Below are positions 24,094-33,739 of a DNA stretch of 64,000 bases, piece by piece. The position numbers and the translations under genes are program-made. Positions within the stretch are counted from its first letter, which is position 1. Every line of letters starts with the position of its first letter. Source of the stretch: an uncultured Christensenella sp. (GTDB lineage Bacteria; Bacillota; Clostridia; Christensenellales; Borkfalkiaceae); assembly GCA_910579525.1 (NCBI GenBank), contig CAJTUK010000003.1, forward strand, positions 186,001 through 250,000. Direction: 5' to 3'. A model generated the notes under the pieces. It did no database searches. It was not told the origin of the DNA and worked only from the letters and a program-made list of their open reading frames with translations.

Positions 24094-24682
24094 ACTTTCT
24101 TACGAGCGCGAACTTTCCGCGCAAGGCTACAAATTTATTTGCGGAGCAGACGAGGTAGGCAGAGGTCCCCTTGCCGGTCCGGTTGTGTGCGCGGCGGTTA
24201 TTATGCCGCTCGACGATATCGTAGAAGGCGTGGACGACAGTAAAAAACTCATCGCAAAAAAACGCGAAGCATTATACGGCCAAATCACGCAAAAGGCGAT
24301 TGCCTACGCAATATGCCGCGTCGAACCGCAGGTTATAGACGAAATCAACATTTTAAACGCGACTAAACTGTGCATGAAAAACGCGGTTGAAAGTCTCAAA
24401 ACAAAGCCCGATTTTTTAATTACCGACGGCAATATGACTATAAACGTCGATGTCCCGCAAAAGAGCATTATAAAGGGCGACGCATTGAGCTATTCCATAG
24501 GCGCGGCTTCCGTAATAGCCAAAGTTTACAGGGACGCGATAATGGAAGAATACGCGCGTTTATATCCCTGCTATGCCTTTGAAAAAAATAAGGGTTACGG
24601 CACTAAAAAACATATCGAGGGTATAATTGCTTCGGGGATATCCCCCGTTCACCGCAGGAGCTTCGTAAAAAAATGGCTTTGA
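24086..24682 (+). CDS. rnhB: ribonuclease HII
   Basis: 198 residues. GADEVGRGPLAGPVV with the catalytic Asp-Glu pair and VDDSKKL, then ITDGNMTI and the SIGAASVIAKVYRD motif, define RNase HII, which removes ribonucleotides from DNA. Compact version without N-terminal extension. Overlaps both neighbours (8 and 10 bases). Confidence 0.96.
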   Translation: MDKLSYERELSAQGYKFICGADEVGRGPLAGPVVCAAVIMPLDDIVEGVDDSKKLIAKKREALYGQITQKAIAYAICRVEPQVIDEINILNATKLCMKNAVESLKTKPDFLITDGNMTINVDVPQKSIIKGDALSYSIGAASVIAKVYRDAIMEEYARLYPCYAFEKNKGYGTKKHIEGIIASGISPVHRRSFVKKWL

Positions 24683-25035
24683 CCGAACGCGGAAAACACA
24701 ACAGAGAACTCGGTAAAGCCGGAGAAAATAAGGCGGCGAGATATCTTTTTTTCAGGGGCTGGAAAATCCTTGCAAAAAACTTCAAAACCCCCTTCGGCGA
24801 AATCGATATAATCGCAAAAAGAAAGGGAGTAATAGCCTTTATAGAGGTCAAAACAAGGCTTTCCGACGTGTTCGGACTGCCCTCCGAAGCCGTTGACGAA
24901 CGGCGTAAACGCCGCTATATTGCGGGGGCAAATTATTACCTTTTGAATAAAAACATAGATTTAACCGTGCGCTTCGATATAATAGAAGTATTCCGCGGAC
25001 AGCTCAATCACATAGAAAACGCGTTCTGCGCGTAA
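24673..25035 (+). CDS. yraN: YraN/UPF0102 nuclease-fold protein
   Basis: 120 residues. The E-x-D...E-V-K restriction-endonuclease-like core is visible (FGEIDIIAKRKGVIAFIEVK, then TRLSDVFG), preceded by the conserved GKAGENKAARYL helix. Often found next to rnhB; molecular role not established. Overlaps rnhB by ten bases. Confidence 0.93.
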   Translation: MALTERGKHNRELGKAGENKAARYLFFRGWKILAKNFKTPFGEIDIIAKRKGVIAFIEVKTRLSDVFGLPSEAVDERRKRRYIAGANYYLLNKNIDLTVRFDIIEVFRGQLNHIENAFCA

Positions 25036-25062
25036 AAGATAAAATCAAAAAGGAGCAAAATT

Positions 25063-25689
25063 ATGGAAAAGAGAGCAATCGAGGTCAAATCTTCGGCAAA
25101 TCCCGAGGTGTACGTCAAAGTTATTCCGGGGCATTTCGCAACGAGACACTCGCACGTAAATTACTGCGTGGATATGACGGGCGTCAAATCCGACCTCAAC
25201 TCCGCAAAAGCCGCGGCAAAATTATTTTGCGACGGGTTTTCTTCAACTCCGGTAGACACCATTATTACGCTCGACCGCATGAAGATGGTCGGCGCGTTCA
25301 TCGCGCACTATCTCTCGCACTCCCAGCTGAACAAAGGGCAGAACATTGCCGTTATCTCTCCCGAGATTTCAAACGACAGGCTTCTGCTCCGCGATAATTT
25401 TCTCCCTTACGTCAAAAACAAAAACGTGCTGCTCTTAACGGCTTCGGCAACCACCGGTAAAGACGCGAACAGCGTTGTCGAAGGTATCCGTTACTACGGC
25501 GGAACGCCCGTCGGCGTGGCAACCGTTTTCGGCGGGGAGTTCGAGTGTTCCGTCCCCGTAATCAAACTTTTTACGGCGGACCAAGTCGCGAATTATTCTT
25601 CCTATTCTTCCACCGACTGCCCGCTTTGCCGCGCGGGCGTAAAGGTAGACGCGGTGGTCAATTCCTACGGTTACAGCAAAATTATATAA
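25063..25689 (+). CDS. phosphoribosyltransferase-fold protein
   Basis: 208 residues with AAAAGGAG upstream. A hydrophobic strand followed by TASATTGKDANSVVEGIRYY corresponds to the PRPP-binding loop position of type I phosphoribosyltransferases such as PyrE, although the acidic pair before the loop is replaced (LLLTASATTGK). The C-terminus holds CPLCRAG. It may be an orotate phosphoribosyltransferase relative of altered or regulatory function. Last gene before the rplS promoter. Confidence 0.65.
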   Translation: MEKRAIEVKSSANPEVYVKVIPGHFATRHSHVNYCVDMTGVKSDLNSAKAAAKLFCDGFSSTPVDTIITLDRMKMVGAFIAHYLSHSQLNKGQNIAVISPEISNDRLLLRDNFLPYVKNKNVLLLTASATTGKDANSVVEGIRYYGGTPVGVATVFGGEFECSVPVIKLFTADQVANYSSYSSTDCPLCRAGVKVDAVVNSYGYSKII

Positions 25690-25800
25690 GGTTGCGCGCT
25701 TTTTAGGCGGCAAAACGTCCGTCGCCGCATACGTTTATATATACTATATATAATTGTAAAAAAAGTTTTGTGAAAATTGCGACACACCCCCTAAATTGAG

Positions 25801-25829
25801 TTGCGTTTTAAAAAAAGTTTTGATAATAT
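25801..25829 (+). promoter_or_regulatory. promoter of rplS
   Basis: TTGCGT at 25801-25806, 17-base spacer, TAATAT at 25824-25829. The stretch 25690-25800 upstream is AT-rich, holds a partial copy of the same AAAAAAAGTTTT box and no gene. Confidence 0.6.
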
Positions 25830-25835
25830 TTAAAA

Positions 25836-25885
25836 GACTTGCGGCAGTCCTCTGCAAATTCTGCACGAAAGCCGCTTAAAAACGG
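25836..25885 (+). promoter_or_regulatory. candidate L19 leader hairpin
   Basis: GCGGC (25841-25845) pairs with GCCGC (25871-25875) around a structured loop directly between the promoter and the rplS ribosome-binding site. Position and size fit an L19-type r-protein leader, but I have not matched the motif base by base. Confidence 0.4.
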
Positions 25886-25896
25886 AGGTAAAAGTC

Positions 25897-26241
25897 ATGA
25901 AAGGTTTAGTAGAAGCCATTGAAAAAGAAGGTATGAAGCAGGAAGTCCCCGCGTTCAGCGTTGGCGACACGGTTAAGGTAGGCTTCAAGGTTATAGAAGG
26001 TACCAAGGAAAGAATTCAGAATTTCGAAGGCGTGGTTATCGCAAAGAAGCACGGCGGAATAAGAGAGAGCTTCACCGTTCGCAGAATGTCGTTCGGCGTA
26101 GGCGTAGAGAGAACGTTCCCCGTTCACTCTCCTAAAATCGCCTCTATCGCCGTAGTTAAGCGCGGCAAGGTAAGAAGGGCTAAACTTTATTACCTGCGCG
26201 GTCTCACCGGCAAGGCTGCAAAGATTGCAGAAATAAAGTAA
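25897..26241 (+). CDS. rplS: 50S ribosomal protein L19
   Basis: 114 residues: DTVKVGFKVIEGTKERIQNF and GVVIAKKHGGIRESFTVRR are L19 signatures, and the KRGKVRRAKLYYLR stretch is near invariant. L19 lies at the subunit interface. GGAGG precedes the ATG. Own promoter and terminator. Confidence 0.98.
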   Translation: MKGLVEAIEKEGMKQEVPAFSVGDTVKVGFKVIEGTKERIQNFEGVVIAKKHGGIRESFTVRRMSFGVGVERTFPVHSPKIASIAVVKRGKVRRAKLYYLRGLTGKAAKIAEIK

Positions 26242-26246
26242 AATTA

Positions 26247-26278
26247 AAAAAGCTCCCGCTATGCGCGGGAGCTTTTAA
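26247..26278 (+). terminator. intrinsic terminator of rplS
   Basis: AGCTCCCGC/GCGGGAGCT stem, four-base loop, TTTT; upstream A-run makes it bidirectional. Confidence 0.85.
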
Positions 26279-26319
26279 CTTATACCCTGATTCAACAGGT
26301 TTTGCAAATGAGGTTTTAA

Positions 26320-27846
26320 ATGTTATCTAAAATTACGAGTTTTGCGCTCTGCGGGCTGGAAGGCGTGCCCGTAGAAGTGGAAACGGACGTGAACAAAGGA
26401 ATGGTCTCTTACGACCTTGTCGGGCTGCCCGACACCGCGGTTAAAGAGAGTAAAGAACGCGTTCGTTCGGCTATAAAAAACAGCGCGATGTACTTCCCGG
26501 TGAATAAAATCACAATAAATCTCGCACCCGCGGACATTAAAAAGGAAGGATCTCACTACGATTTGCCGCTTGCAATAAGTATTTTAAAGGCGGGCGATCA
26601 GCTCACTGCCGAAACCGACGGCATTGTGTTTTTGGGCGAACTCGCTCTCGACGGAGCTCTGCGCCCCGTGGCAGGCATATTGCCCATACTTATTTCGGCA
26701 AAATCCAAAGGTTTTACCAAATTTATAGTTCCGGCGGGCAACGCTAACGAAGCGAGCTACATAGAGGGCACCGACGTTTTCGCTCTGCGTTCCCTGCGCG
26801 AGGTCATCGACCTTTTGACGGGCGAAGCGTCTTTTGTCCCCGTCGCGCACAGGAGTTTTACCGCCGCGCAAAGCGCTAAAAAAAGCAATTACGATATGTC
26901 TTTGGTGCGCGGACAAAAGGTAGCCAAACGCGCCCTCGAAATAGCAGTTGCGGGCGGTCATAACCTGCTTTTGGCGGGTCCTCCGGGTACGGGCAAAACC
27001 CTGCTCGCCCGTTGTATACCCACTATAATGCCGGATATGACCTTCGAAGAAGCGCTCGAAGTCACTAAAATCCACTCGGTTGCGGGAGTTTTATCGAAAG
27101 AAGGCATAGTCTCCCAACGCCCTTTCAGAACGCCGCATCACACCGCCACAACGGTTTCGCTGTGCGGCGGCGGCAACACAAAAATTCACCCCGGCGAAAT
27201 ATCTATGGCGCACAAAGGCGTTTTGTTTTTGGACGAACTGCCCGAATACACCCGCCACGCGCTCGAAAGCCTGCGCCAACCGCTCGAAGACAGGGTTATC
27301 ACCGTCACCCGTGCCGGCGGCGCGGTTACGTTTCCCGCGGACTTTATGCTGTGCGCAAGCATGAATCCCTGCCCCTGCGGCAACTACGGTTCGGCGTATC
27401 TCACATGTACGTGCACGCCCGCGCAGGTACATAAATACAGAAGTAAAATTTCCGGTCCTTTGATGGACAGAATAGATTTGCAGGTGGAAGTGGACGGAGT
27501 AAAATACGACGATTTAACCTCTTCCGCCGCGGAAGAGCCCAGCGCGGAAGTCAAAGCCCGCGTAGAAAAGGCAAGGGCTATCCAGCGCGAACGCTTTAAA
27601 GACGATACCGTGCTCGTAAACGCAAATATGGGCGAAAGACACATCAAAAAGTATTGCCGCCTTTCTACCGAGTGCGAAGATATTCTGCGCACCGCTTTCG
27701 AAACCTTGCACCTTTCCGCCCGCGCAAGGGCAAGAATTATCAAAGTCGCCCGCACCATAGCCGACCTCGCCTTTTCAGAAGATATTCTTCCCGATCATAT
27801 TCTGGAGGCGGCTTCGTACAGAAGTTACGATTCGAACTCGCTCTGA
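26320..27846 (+). CDS. comM: ComM/YifB-type Mg-chelatase-like AAA+ ATPase
   Basis: 508 residues. An N-terminal Lon-protease-like fold (residues 1-170) is followed by the AAA+ core with GPPGTGKTLLARC, FRTPHHTATTVSLCGGG and the Cys-rich CASMNPCPCGNYG motif, and a C-terminal helical domain. ComM-type helicases promote branch migration during natural transformation and other recombination. Its TGA overlaps the dprA start (TGATG), supporting a DNA-uptake role for the pair. Confidence 0.93.
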   Translation: MLSKITSFALCGLEGVPVEVETDVNKGMVSYDLVGLPDTAVKESKERVRSAIKNSAMYFPVNKITINLAPADIKKEGSHYDLPLAISILKAGDQLTAETDGIVFLGELALDGALRPVAGILPILISAKSKGFTKFIVPAGNANEASYIEGTDVFALRSLREVIDLLTGEASFVPVAHRSFTAAQSAKKSNYDMSLVRGQKVAKRALEIAVAGGHNLLLAGPPGTGKTLLARCIPTIMPDMTFEEALEVTKIHSVAGVLSKEGIVSQRPFRTPHHTATTVSLCGGGNTKIHPGEISMAHKGVLFLDELPEYTRHALESLRQPLEDRVITVTRAGGAVTFPADFMLCASMNPCPCGNYGSAYLTCTCTPAQVHKYRSKISGPLMDRIDLQVEVDGVKYDDLTSSAAEEPSAEVKARVEKARAIQRERFKDDTVLVNANMGERHIKKYCRLSTECEDILRTAFETLHLSARARARIIKVARTIADLAFSEDILPDHILEAASYRSYDSNSL

Positions 27847-28922
27847 TGACTTACACGCTTGAAGAAATAAACCTTATAACTCTCTCGTCGTTCGAAGAAC
27901 TCACATATAAAAACCGCGTAAATCTGCTTTGCGATTTGAGCGTGAGCGAACCACGTTTTGCCGAAAATGAGAAAAATTTGATTAAAAGCCTCGGCGAGGG
28001 CGTATATAATAAAGTGAAGGGTAAATTTTACTCTCGAGATTACCGCGATAAATTATTGCAAAAACTCGAATCGCGGCACATAAAGTGCATAACGTATTTT
28101 TCACCGCTCTATCCCGAACAACTCAAACAAATCCCGTGCCCTCCGCTCACGCTGTTTTGCAGGGGCGACGTTTCGCTCTTGAAGGACAGGCTGTTTGCGG
28201 CGGTGGGCTCGCGCAGAACTCCGCCCGACGTGCTCAAAGAATGCGAAAAGATTTCATTCGAAATTTCTAAAAATTTCACTCTCGTTACGGGCGTAGCCGA
28301 CGGTGCGGATTCTTCCGTTCTTAAAGGCGCGTTAAAAAACGGTGCCGCAATCAGTGTTTTGGCTTACGGGTTTAATCACGTTTACCCATCGATAAACAAA
28401 AATCTTTTAAACCTCGTCGAGGAACGCGGGCTCGTAATAACCGAATACACTCCGCAGATAAAGCCGTTGCCCTACAACTTCCCCGCCCGCAACAGAATAA
28501 TAGCGGGATTGGCGGAAGGAGTGCTCGCGGTTTCCGCGGGTGAAAAGAGCGGCGCGATAATCACCGCAAGGTGCGCCTTCGATTACGGCAGGCAGGTTTT
28601 CGCTCTTCCTTATTCGTTGGGCGTTCCGCACGGCGAGGGTTGTAATTTGCTCATAAGAGAGGGCGCAACGCTCGTTCGCGGAGCGGAAGATATTTTAACG
28701 GAATTCGGTTTAAGCGCCGAACGCGGGCAAAAAACCGAGCCCGATTTAACGCGGGAAGAACTTACGGTATTGAATATAATAAAAAACGGCGAAACTTTGA
28801 CGGCGGCTATAGCGGAAAAGGCGGGCGTTCCCGTTTTCAGGCTCATACCGGTATTGACCGTGCTTGAAATGAAGGGGCTTATATCCCGACTCGGCGGCAA
28901 CAGATATTGCCATAACTTATAA
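27846..28922 (+). CDS. dprA: DNA-processing protein DprA
   Basis: 358 residues from the ATG at 27846, chosen because it overlaps the comM stop; the open frame extends upstream only as a shadow inside comM. The Rossmann-like core has AVGSRRTPPDV, SVLAYGFNHVYPSIN, PARNRIIAGLAEGVLAVSAG and SGAIITARCAFDYGRQVFALP. A winged-helix C-terminus follows (about 300-358). DprA loads RecA on incoming single-stranded DNA. Confidence 0.95.
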   Translation: MTYTLEEINLITLSSFEELTYKNRVNLLCDLSVSEPRFAENEKNLIKSLGEGVYNKVKGKFYSRDYRDKLLQKLESRHIKCITYFSPLYPEQLKQIPCPPLTLFCRGDVSLLKDRLFAAVGSRRTPPDVLKECEKISFEISKNFTLVTGVADGADSSVLKGALKNGAAISVLAYGFNHVYPSINKNLLNLVEERGLVITEYTPQIKPLPYNFPARNRIIAGLAEGVLAVSAGEKSGAIITARCAFDYGRQVFALPYSLGVPHGEGCNLLIREGATLVRGAEDILTEFGLSAERGQKTEPDLTREELTVLNIIKNGETLTAAIAEKAGVPVFRLIPVLTVLEMKGLISRLGGNRYCHNL

Positions 28923-28943
28923 ATCACTTACAGAGGTATGTAT

Positions 28944-31274
28944 ATGGATCTCATAATAGTAGAATCGCCTTCGAAGGCAAAAACGATTTCGAAGTACCTT
29001 AAAGGCAAATACAAGGTGGACGCCTCGGGCGGACACGTGCGCGACCTGCCCGAAAAGACGCTCGGCGTAAAAATAACCGACAATTTCGAGCCTAAATACG
29101 AAATTACCGCGTCTAAAAAAGAAATTATAAAAAGACTCGCTTCCGAGGCTAAAAAATGCGGCAACGTATACCTCGCAACCGACCCCGACCGCGAGGGTGA
29201 GGCTATAAGCTGGCACCTGCAAACGGTGTTGGGACTGGATGAAAACAGTGAAAACCGCATAGAATTCAACGAGATTTCACCCTCCGCGGTGCAAAACGCG
29301 TTAAAGCATCCGCGCAAAATAAATACCAACCTCGTCGACGCCCAGCAGGCAAGGCGCGTGTTAGACCGGCTCGTGGGCTACAAACTTTCTCCCCTTTTGA
29401 ACAAGCGCATACAAAACGGCCTTTCGGCGGGGCGCGTTCAGTCGGTAGCTCTTCGCCTCATAGTCGACAGGGAGCGCGAAATCGCTGCTTTCAAGCCCGA
29501 CGGGTACTGGGTAATGAACGCCTTTTTGCAGGATTTGAACGACAAATACGCGCCGTTCAAAGCCGTTTATCAACATAAAAAGAGCGGTGAAACCATATCT
29601 GAAGAAGTCGCCGCGGAAATAGAAAAAAAAGTCCGCGCCGGCAAGTTCACCGTTACAAAAGTCAAAAAGGGCGTAACCAAACAGCACGCGCCCGCGCCGT
29701 TCACAACGTCGTCGCTCCAACAGGACGCTTCCAACAAGTTCGGCATGACCTCGCCCGAAACCATGCTTATAGCCCAGCATCTCTACGAGGGTATGGACGT
29801 CGGAGGGGACCATATCGCGCTGATAACGTATATAAGAACGGACTCCGTGCGCGTTTCGAAAGAAGCGCAGGATAACGCTCTCGATTTCATTAAAAATACC
29901 TACGGGCAGGAATACGCGCCCGAAAAGCCCAATTTTTACGCGACCAAAAAGGGCGCGCAGGACGCGCACGAGGCAATTCGCCCCATAAACTTAAACGTAA
30001 CTCCCGCAAGCGTAAAGGGCAGTCTCGACAGAAAACACTACAACGTATACAAACTCGTTTACGACAGATTTATCGCCTCGCAGATGGCCGAAGCGCAGTT
30101 CAATTCCATGCAGATAGAAACCGAAAGCGCGGGCTACACGTTTAAGGCGAGCGGCAAATCGTTGCTTTTTGCCGGCTATACCGCGGCGTATCAGGACGCC
30201 GGCAAAGAAAAGGACGAAGAGGAAGAAACGGCTAAACTTCTGCCACCTTTAAACGAAGGAGACGAACTCAAACTCAACGATTTCAACAAAGAACAAAAAT
30301 TCACAAAGCCCCCTTACCGCTATACCGACGCGTCGCTCGTAAAAGCTATGGAAGAAAAAGGAATAGGCAGACCGTCTACTTACGCCTCGATAATTTCGGT
30401 GCTCAATAAGCGCAAATACGTCAAAAAAGAGGGCAAATATATGTTGCCTACCGACGTTGCTTATTCCATCACGGATATGCTCATCAAGTATTTTACCGAC
30501 ATCATGGACGTCGGCTTTACCGCGAGAATGGAAGACGACCTCGATAAAATAGAAGAGGGCGGCGTGGACTGGCACAAAATAATTTCTGATTTTTATCCCG
30601 CCTTTGCAGAACACCTCAAAACCGCCTCTACCGACGGCGACGAAGAAACCGACATAAAGTGTGAAAAGTGCGGCAGCCCCATGATAAGGAGATTGGGCAA
30701 ATACGGCAAATATCTCGCTTGTTCCAACTATCCCGCATGCTCCAACATAGTCAGCGAGGGCGAGGCGGAAATTTCGGCAATGCGTTGCCCCAAGTGCGGC
30801 GCCAACATGGTGGTAAAGAGCGGTAAATACGGCAAGTTCCTTGCCTGCCCCAATTATCCGGAATGTTCGCAGATTTTGCCCATAGACGCCGAAGCCACAG
30901 ACGAAAAGTGCAAGGACTGCGGCGCTCCCATGCTCTTAAAAAAGGGTAAATACGGTAAGTATTTAGAGTGCCCCAACTGTTCGTCGAAACGCCCGTTCAT
31001 TACCGAAAAGGATGCCGAAGGAGAAAAGCTCGAGGGCAAGTGCCCCGAGTGCGGCAAGCCTATGCGGCGCATGCGCTCCAAGTCGGGAAAAATATATTAC
31101 GGCTGTACGGGCTACCCCGAGTGCAAGTTCTTAAGCTGGGACGTAGCTACGGGCGACAAGTGCCCTCAATGCGGCAAGTATCTCATAAAAAAGAACGGCA
31201 AAATCAGGTGTTCCGATAAGGAATGTTCCTACTCCGTAGACGCGCCCGAAGAGCCTTCCTCAAATGAAAATTAA
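28944..31274 (+). CDS. topA: DNA topoisomerase I
   Basis: 776 residues from the ATG at 28944; an ATG six bases earlier is only one base from the GAGG. TOPRIM domain (DLIIVESPSKAKTISKYLKG; DPDREGEAISWHL), active-site tyrosine in LITYIRTDSVR, and a C-terminus with five Cys4 zinc ribbons (from about residue 570: CEKCG..., CPKCG..., CKDCG..., CPECG..., CPQCG...). It relaxes negative supercoils. Five ribbons is more than the three of E. coli. Overlaps trmFO by 11 bases. Confidence 0.97.
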   Translation: MDLIIVESPSKAKTISKYLKGKYKVDASGGHVRDLPEKTLGVKITDNFEPKYEITASKKEIIKRLASEAKKCGNVYLATDPDREGEAISWHLQTVLGLDENSENRIEFNEISPSAVQNALKHPRKINTNLVDAQQARRVLDRLVGYKLSPLLNKRIQNGLSAGRVQSVALRLIVDREREIAAFKPDGYWVMNAFLQDLNDKYAPFKAVYQHKKSGETISEEVAAEIEKKVRAGKFTVTKVKKGVTKQHAPAPFTTSSLQQDASNKFGMTSPETMLIAQHLYEGMDVGGDHIALITYIRTDSVRVSKEAQDNALDFIKNTYGQEYAPEKPNFYATKKGAQDAHEAIRPINLNVTPASVKGSLDRKHYNVYKLVYDRFIASQMAEAQFNSMQIETESAGYTFKASGKSLLFAGYTAAYQDAGKEKDEEEETAKLLPPLNEGDELKLNDFNKEQKFTKPPYRYTDASLVKAMEEKGIGRPSTYASIISVLNKRKYVKKEGKYMLPTDVAYSITDMLIKYFTDIMDVGFTARMEDDLDKIEEGGVDWHKIISDFYPAFAEHLKTASTDGDEETDIKCEKCGSPMIRRLGKYGKYLACSNYPACSNIVSEGEAEISAMRCPKCGANMVVKSGKYGKFLACPNYPECSQILPIDAEATDEKCKDCGAPMLLKKGKYGKYLECPNCSSKRPFITEKDAEGEKLEGKCPECGKPMRRMRSKSGKIYYGCTGYPECKFLSWDVATGDKCPQCGKYLIKKNGKIRCSDKECSYSVDAPEEPSSNEN

Positions 31275-32556
31275 GGTCATAGGCGCGGGGCTCGCAGGGG
31301 CGGAGGCGGCTTATTACCTTGCGGAACGCGGGGTGGAAGTCGAACTTTTCGACATTAAACCCAAATCGTTCACACCCGCCCATCGGGACGGAAATTTTTG
31401 CGAGCTCGTGTGCTCCAATTCGTTAAAGGGTAAAGACCCGTACTCCAACGCATGCGGACTTTTAAAAGAAGAAATGCGTATTCTCGGCTCGCTCACAATG
31501 GAGGCGGCGGAAAACACTTCCGTGCCTGCGGGCGGCGCGCTCGCGGTCGAAAGGGAGAGTTTCGCCGCGTACGTCACGCAAAAATTAAAGTCGCATAAAA
31601 ATATTAAAATTATCTGTAAAGAAGTAACCTCCGTTCCCGACGAATGGTGCATAGTGGCAACAGGACCGCTGACAACCGACGCGCTTTCGGGCGATATTTC
31701 AAGGATATGCGGGGGGCAACTGCACTTTTACGACGCTTCGGCGCCAATAGTATCGCGGGAAAGTCTCGATTTCGAAAACTGCTTTTTCGGCGACAGATAC
31801 GGCAAGGGCGGCGACGACTATATCAACTGCCCTCTCGATAAAGAGCAGTACGAAAGGTTTGTAACGGAGCTCGTTTGGGCTGAAAAGGCGGTGTTGCACG
31901 AGTTTGAAAAGCGTGAGATTTTCGAGGGCTGTATGCCCGTAGAAGTAATGGCTTCGCGCGGGTTCGACAGCTTGCGGTTCGCAAATTTGAAGCCTGTCGG
32001 GCTAAAAGACAAAAACGGCAACCGCTTTTACGCCGTTTTACAGCTCCGCAAAGAGAACGCCGAAGGCACTGCGTACAATTTAGTAGGCTGTCAGACCAAC
32101 CTGAAATGGGGCGAACAAAAGAGGGTGTTTTCTTTGATTCCGGCGCTCAAAAACGCGGAGTTTCTGCGCTACGGAGTTATGCACCGCAACACGTTCATAA
32201 ATTCCCCCGCCTGTCTGAACGCGGATTTTTCCCTCAAATCGGACGGCAGGGTGTTTTTTGCGGGGCAGATAACGGGCGTAGAGGGCTATGTGGAGAGCGC
32301 CGCAAGCGGCATTTTAGCCGCTCTGCACGCGTTTGAAAAACTCAACGGCAAAGAGCCCGTTATACCGGACAATACAACCGTTATCGGTGCGTTATCGGCG
32401 CATATATCGGGGGTAAACGAAAATTTTCAGCCTATGAACGCCAACTTCGGCATACTCAAACAGGCGGAAATAAAGATAAGAGACAAAAAGGAGCGTTACG
32501 CTTACCTCGCGGAAAGGGCGCTCGAAAATATAAAGGAATATAAAAAAAGTTTATAA
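31264..32556 (+). CDS. trmFO: tRNA m5U54 methyltransferase TrmFO
   Basis: 430 residues. FAD-binding GAGLAGAEAAYYLAERG, then CSNSLKG and the PVEVMASRGFDSLRF and GYVESAASGILAA motifs identify the folate- and FAD-dependent enzyme that methylates U54 of tRNA (formerly Gid). It follows topA, as in Bacillus where gid sits between topA and codV/hslV. TAATG junction with the next gene. Confidence 0.96.
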   Translation: MKIKVIGAGLAGAEAAYYLAERGVEVELFDIKPKSFTPAHRDGNFCELVCSNSLKGKDPYSNACGLLKEEMRILGSLTMEAAENTSVPAGGALAVERESFAAYVTQKLKSHKNIKIICKEVTSVPDEWCIVATGPLTTDALSGDISRICGGQLHFYDASAPIVSRESLDFENCFFGDRYGKGGDDYINCPLDKEQYERFVTELVWAEKAVLHEFEKREIFEGCMPVEVMASRGFDSLRFANLKPVGLKDKNGNRFYAVLQLRKENAEGTAYNLVGCQTNLKWGEQKRVFSLIPALKNAEFLRYGVMHRNTFINSPACLNADFSLKSDGRVFFAGQITGVEGYVESAASGILAALHAFEKLNGKEPVIPDNTTVIGALSAHISGVNENFQPMNANFGILKQAEIKIRDKKERYAYLAERALENIKEYKKSL

Positions 32557-33200
32557 TGCCTCTGTTTCAAAAGATAAGTTTCAATAAAACAAAGCTCCCG
32601 CCGTATATTTTCAAGTTTAACGTCGCGCTATGTTCGTTCATCGTCGGCTGGTTCGCTCTTTGTCTGCCCGCGGTTATCGCGGTGGGGTGCGTGTTCGACG
32701 AAAGCCCCGTAACCTACGGAGTAATGATCGGGGCGTTTGCGCTGTTTTTCGCGGGGATGATAATTTACGCGGCGGTGTATGCCGGACTTAAAAAAAGGCT
32801 TGTCGCCCAGCGCGCAAAAGAGCTTGAAGAAGAATTCACCGATATGTCTTTGAAGGAGGCTGAAGAGGCGCTCGCCTTATCCGGCGTTTTAGAAGGCGGC
32901 TCGTTCGTCTGTGAAAGCGACGTTTTCGGTAAAATAACCTTACCCGTTGAAAAATGCGCGCTTATTCTCGGCGCGGGAATTGCGGATTATAAGCCCGTAA
33001 TAAGTGTTGCGGTGTTTACGGCGGAAGATATGCAGCTTAAAGGTGTGTTAAACGTCGACCGAGCTCTGTACAATTTTATCGATAAAAGCAATATCGATTT
33101 GAGCGCAAACGAAGTGTTCGAGCTTTTTAAAAAAGATAAAAAACAATTCACAAAACTGCTTTTCAAAAATAAACTCTATACGTTATGCAAAGGGAGATAA
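32556..33200 (+). CDS. hypothetical two-helix membrane protein
   Basis: 214 residues, start overlapping the trmFO stop by one base. Two membrane segments (about 24-50 and 55-80) are followed by a cytoplasmic region with an acidic helix (RAKELEEEFTDMSLKEAEEA) and a beta-rich domain with no motif I recognise. It lies in the topA-hslU operon, overlapping hslV's upstream region. Function unknown. Confidence 0.8.
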   Translation: MPLFQKISFNKTKLPPYIFKFNVALCSFIVGWFALCLPAVIAVGCVFDESPVTYGVMIGAFALFFAGMIIYAAVYAGLKKRLVAQRAKELEEEFTDMSLKEAEEALALSGVLEGGSFVCESDVFGKITLPVEKCALILGAGIADYKPVISVAVFTAEDMQLKGVLNVDRALYNFIDKSNIDLSANEVFELFKKDKKQFTKLLFKNKLYTLCKGR

Positions 33201-33202
33201 AT

Positions 33203-33739
33203 ATGACGGAATTTCACGCAACTACAATCTGCGCCGTAAAAAGAAACGGCGAAACGGCTATCGCGGGCGACGGACAGGTCACCATGGGCGAGAGCGTAAT
33301 TTTCAAAAACTCCGCGCGCAAGGTCAGGCGCATATACGGCGGCAAAGTTATTTTGGGCTTTGCCGGTTCCGTATCGGACGCGTTTTCCCTTTCGGAAAAG
33401 TTCGAAGGTATGCTCAACAAGTTTTCCGGCAACCTAATGCGTTCCGCGGTGGAGCTCGCAGAACTCTGGCGCAGCGATAAAGCGGTGCGCAAGCTCGAAG
33501 CGTTAATGATAGTCGCCGATAAAGAAACGCTCTTAATCGTTTCGGGCACGGGAGAAGTAATCGAACCGGACGACGGCATAGCGGCTATAGGCAGCGGAGG
33601 GAATTACGCCCTTGCTGCGGCTCGCGCACTCTGTCAGAATACAAATTACACCGCGGCTGAAATCGCGCACAAATCTTTAAAAATCGCAAGCGAAATCTGC
33701 GTTTACACCAACGACAACATAAAAGTAGAAACAATATGA
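33203..33739 (+). CDS. hslV: ATP-dependent protease peptidase subunit HslV (ClpQ)
   Basis: 178 residues from the ATG at 33203, which has GGGAG upstream; an earlier in-frame start at 33185 lacks one. The core AIAGDGQVTMGESVIFKNSARKVRRI is typical of HslV, a proteasome-like threonine peptidase. The N-terminus reads MTEFHATTICAV: the usual catalytic Thr-Thr lies at positions 7-8 after a five-residue extension, as in B. subtilis CodW (MSSFHATTI), where the residue after Met acts as nucleophile. Here that residue is Thr. Overlaps the next gene by four bases. Confidence 0.95.
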   Translation: MTEFHATTICAVKRNGETAIAGDGQVTMGESVIFKNSARKVRRIYGGKVILGFAGSVSDAFSLSEKFEGMLNKFSGNLMRSAVELAELWRSDKAVRKLEALMIVADKETLLIVSGTGEVIEPDDGIAAIGSGGNYALAAARALCQNTNYTAAEIAHKSLKIASEICVYTNDNIKVETI

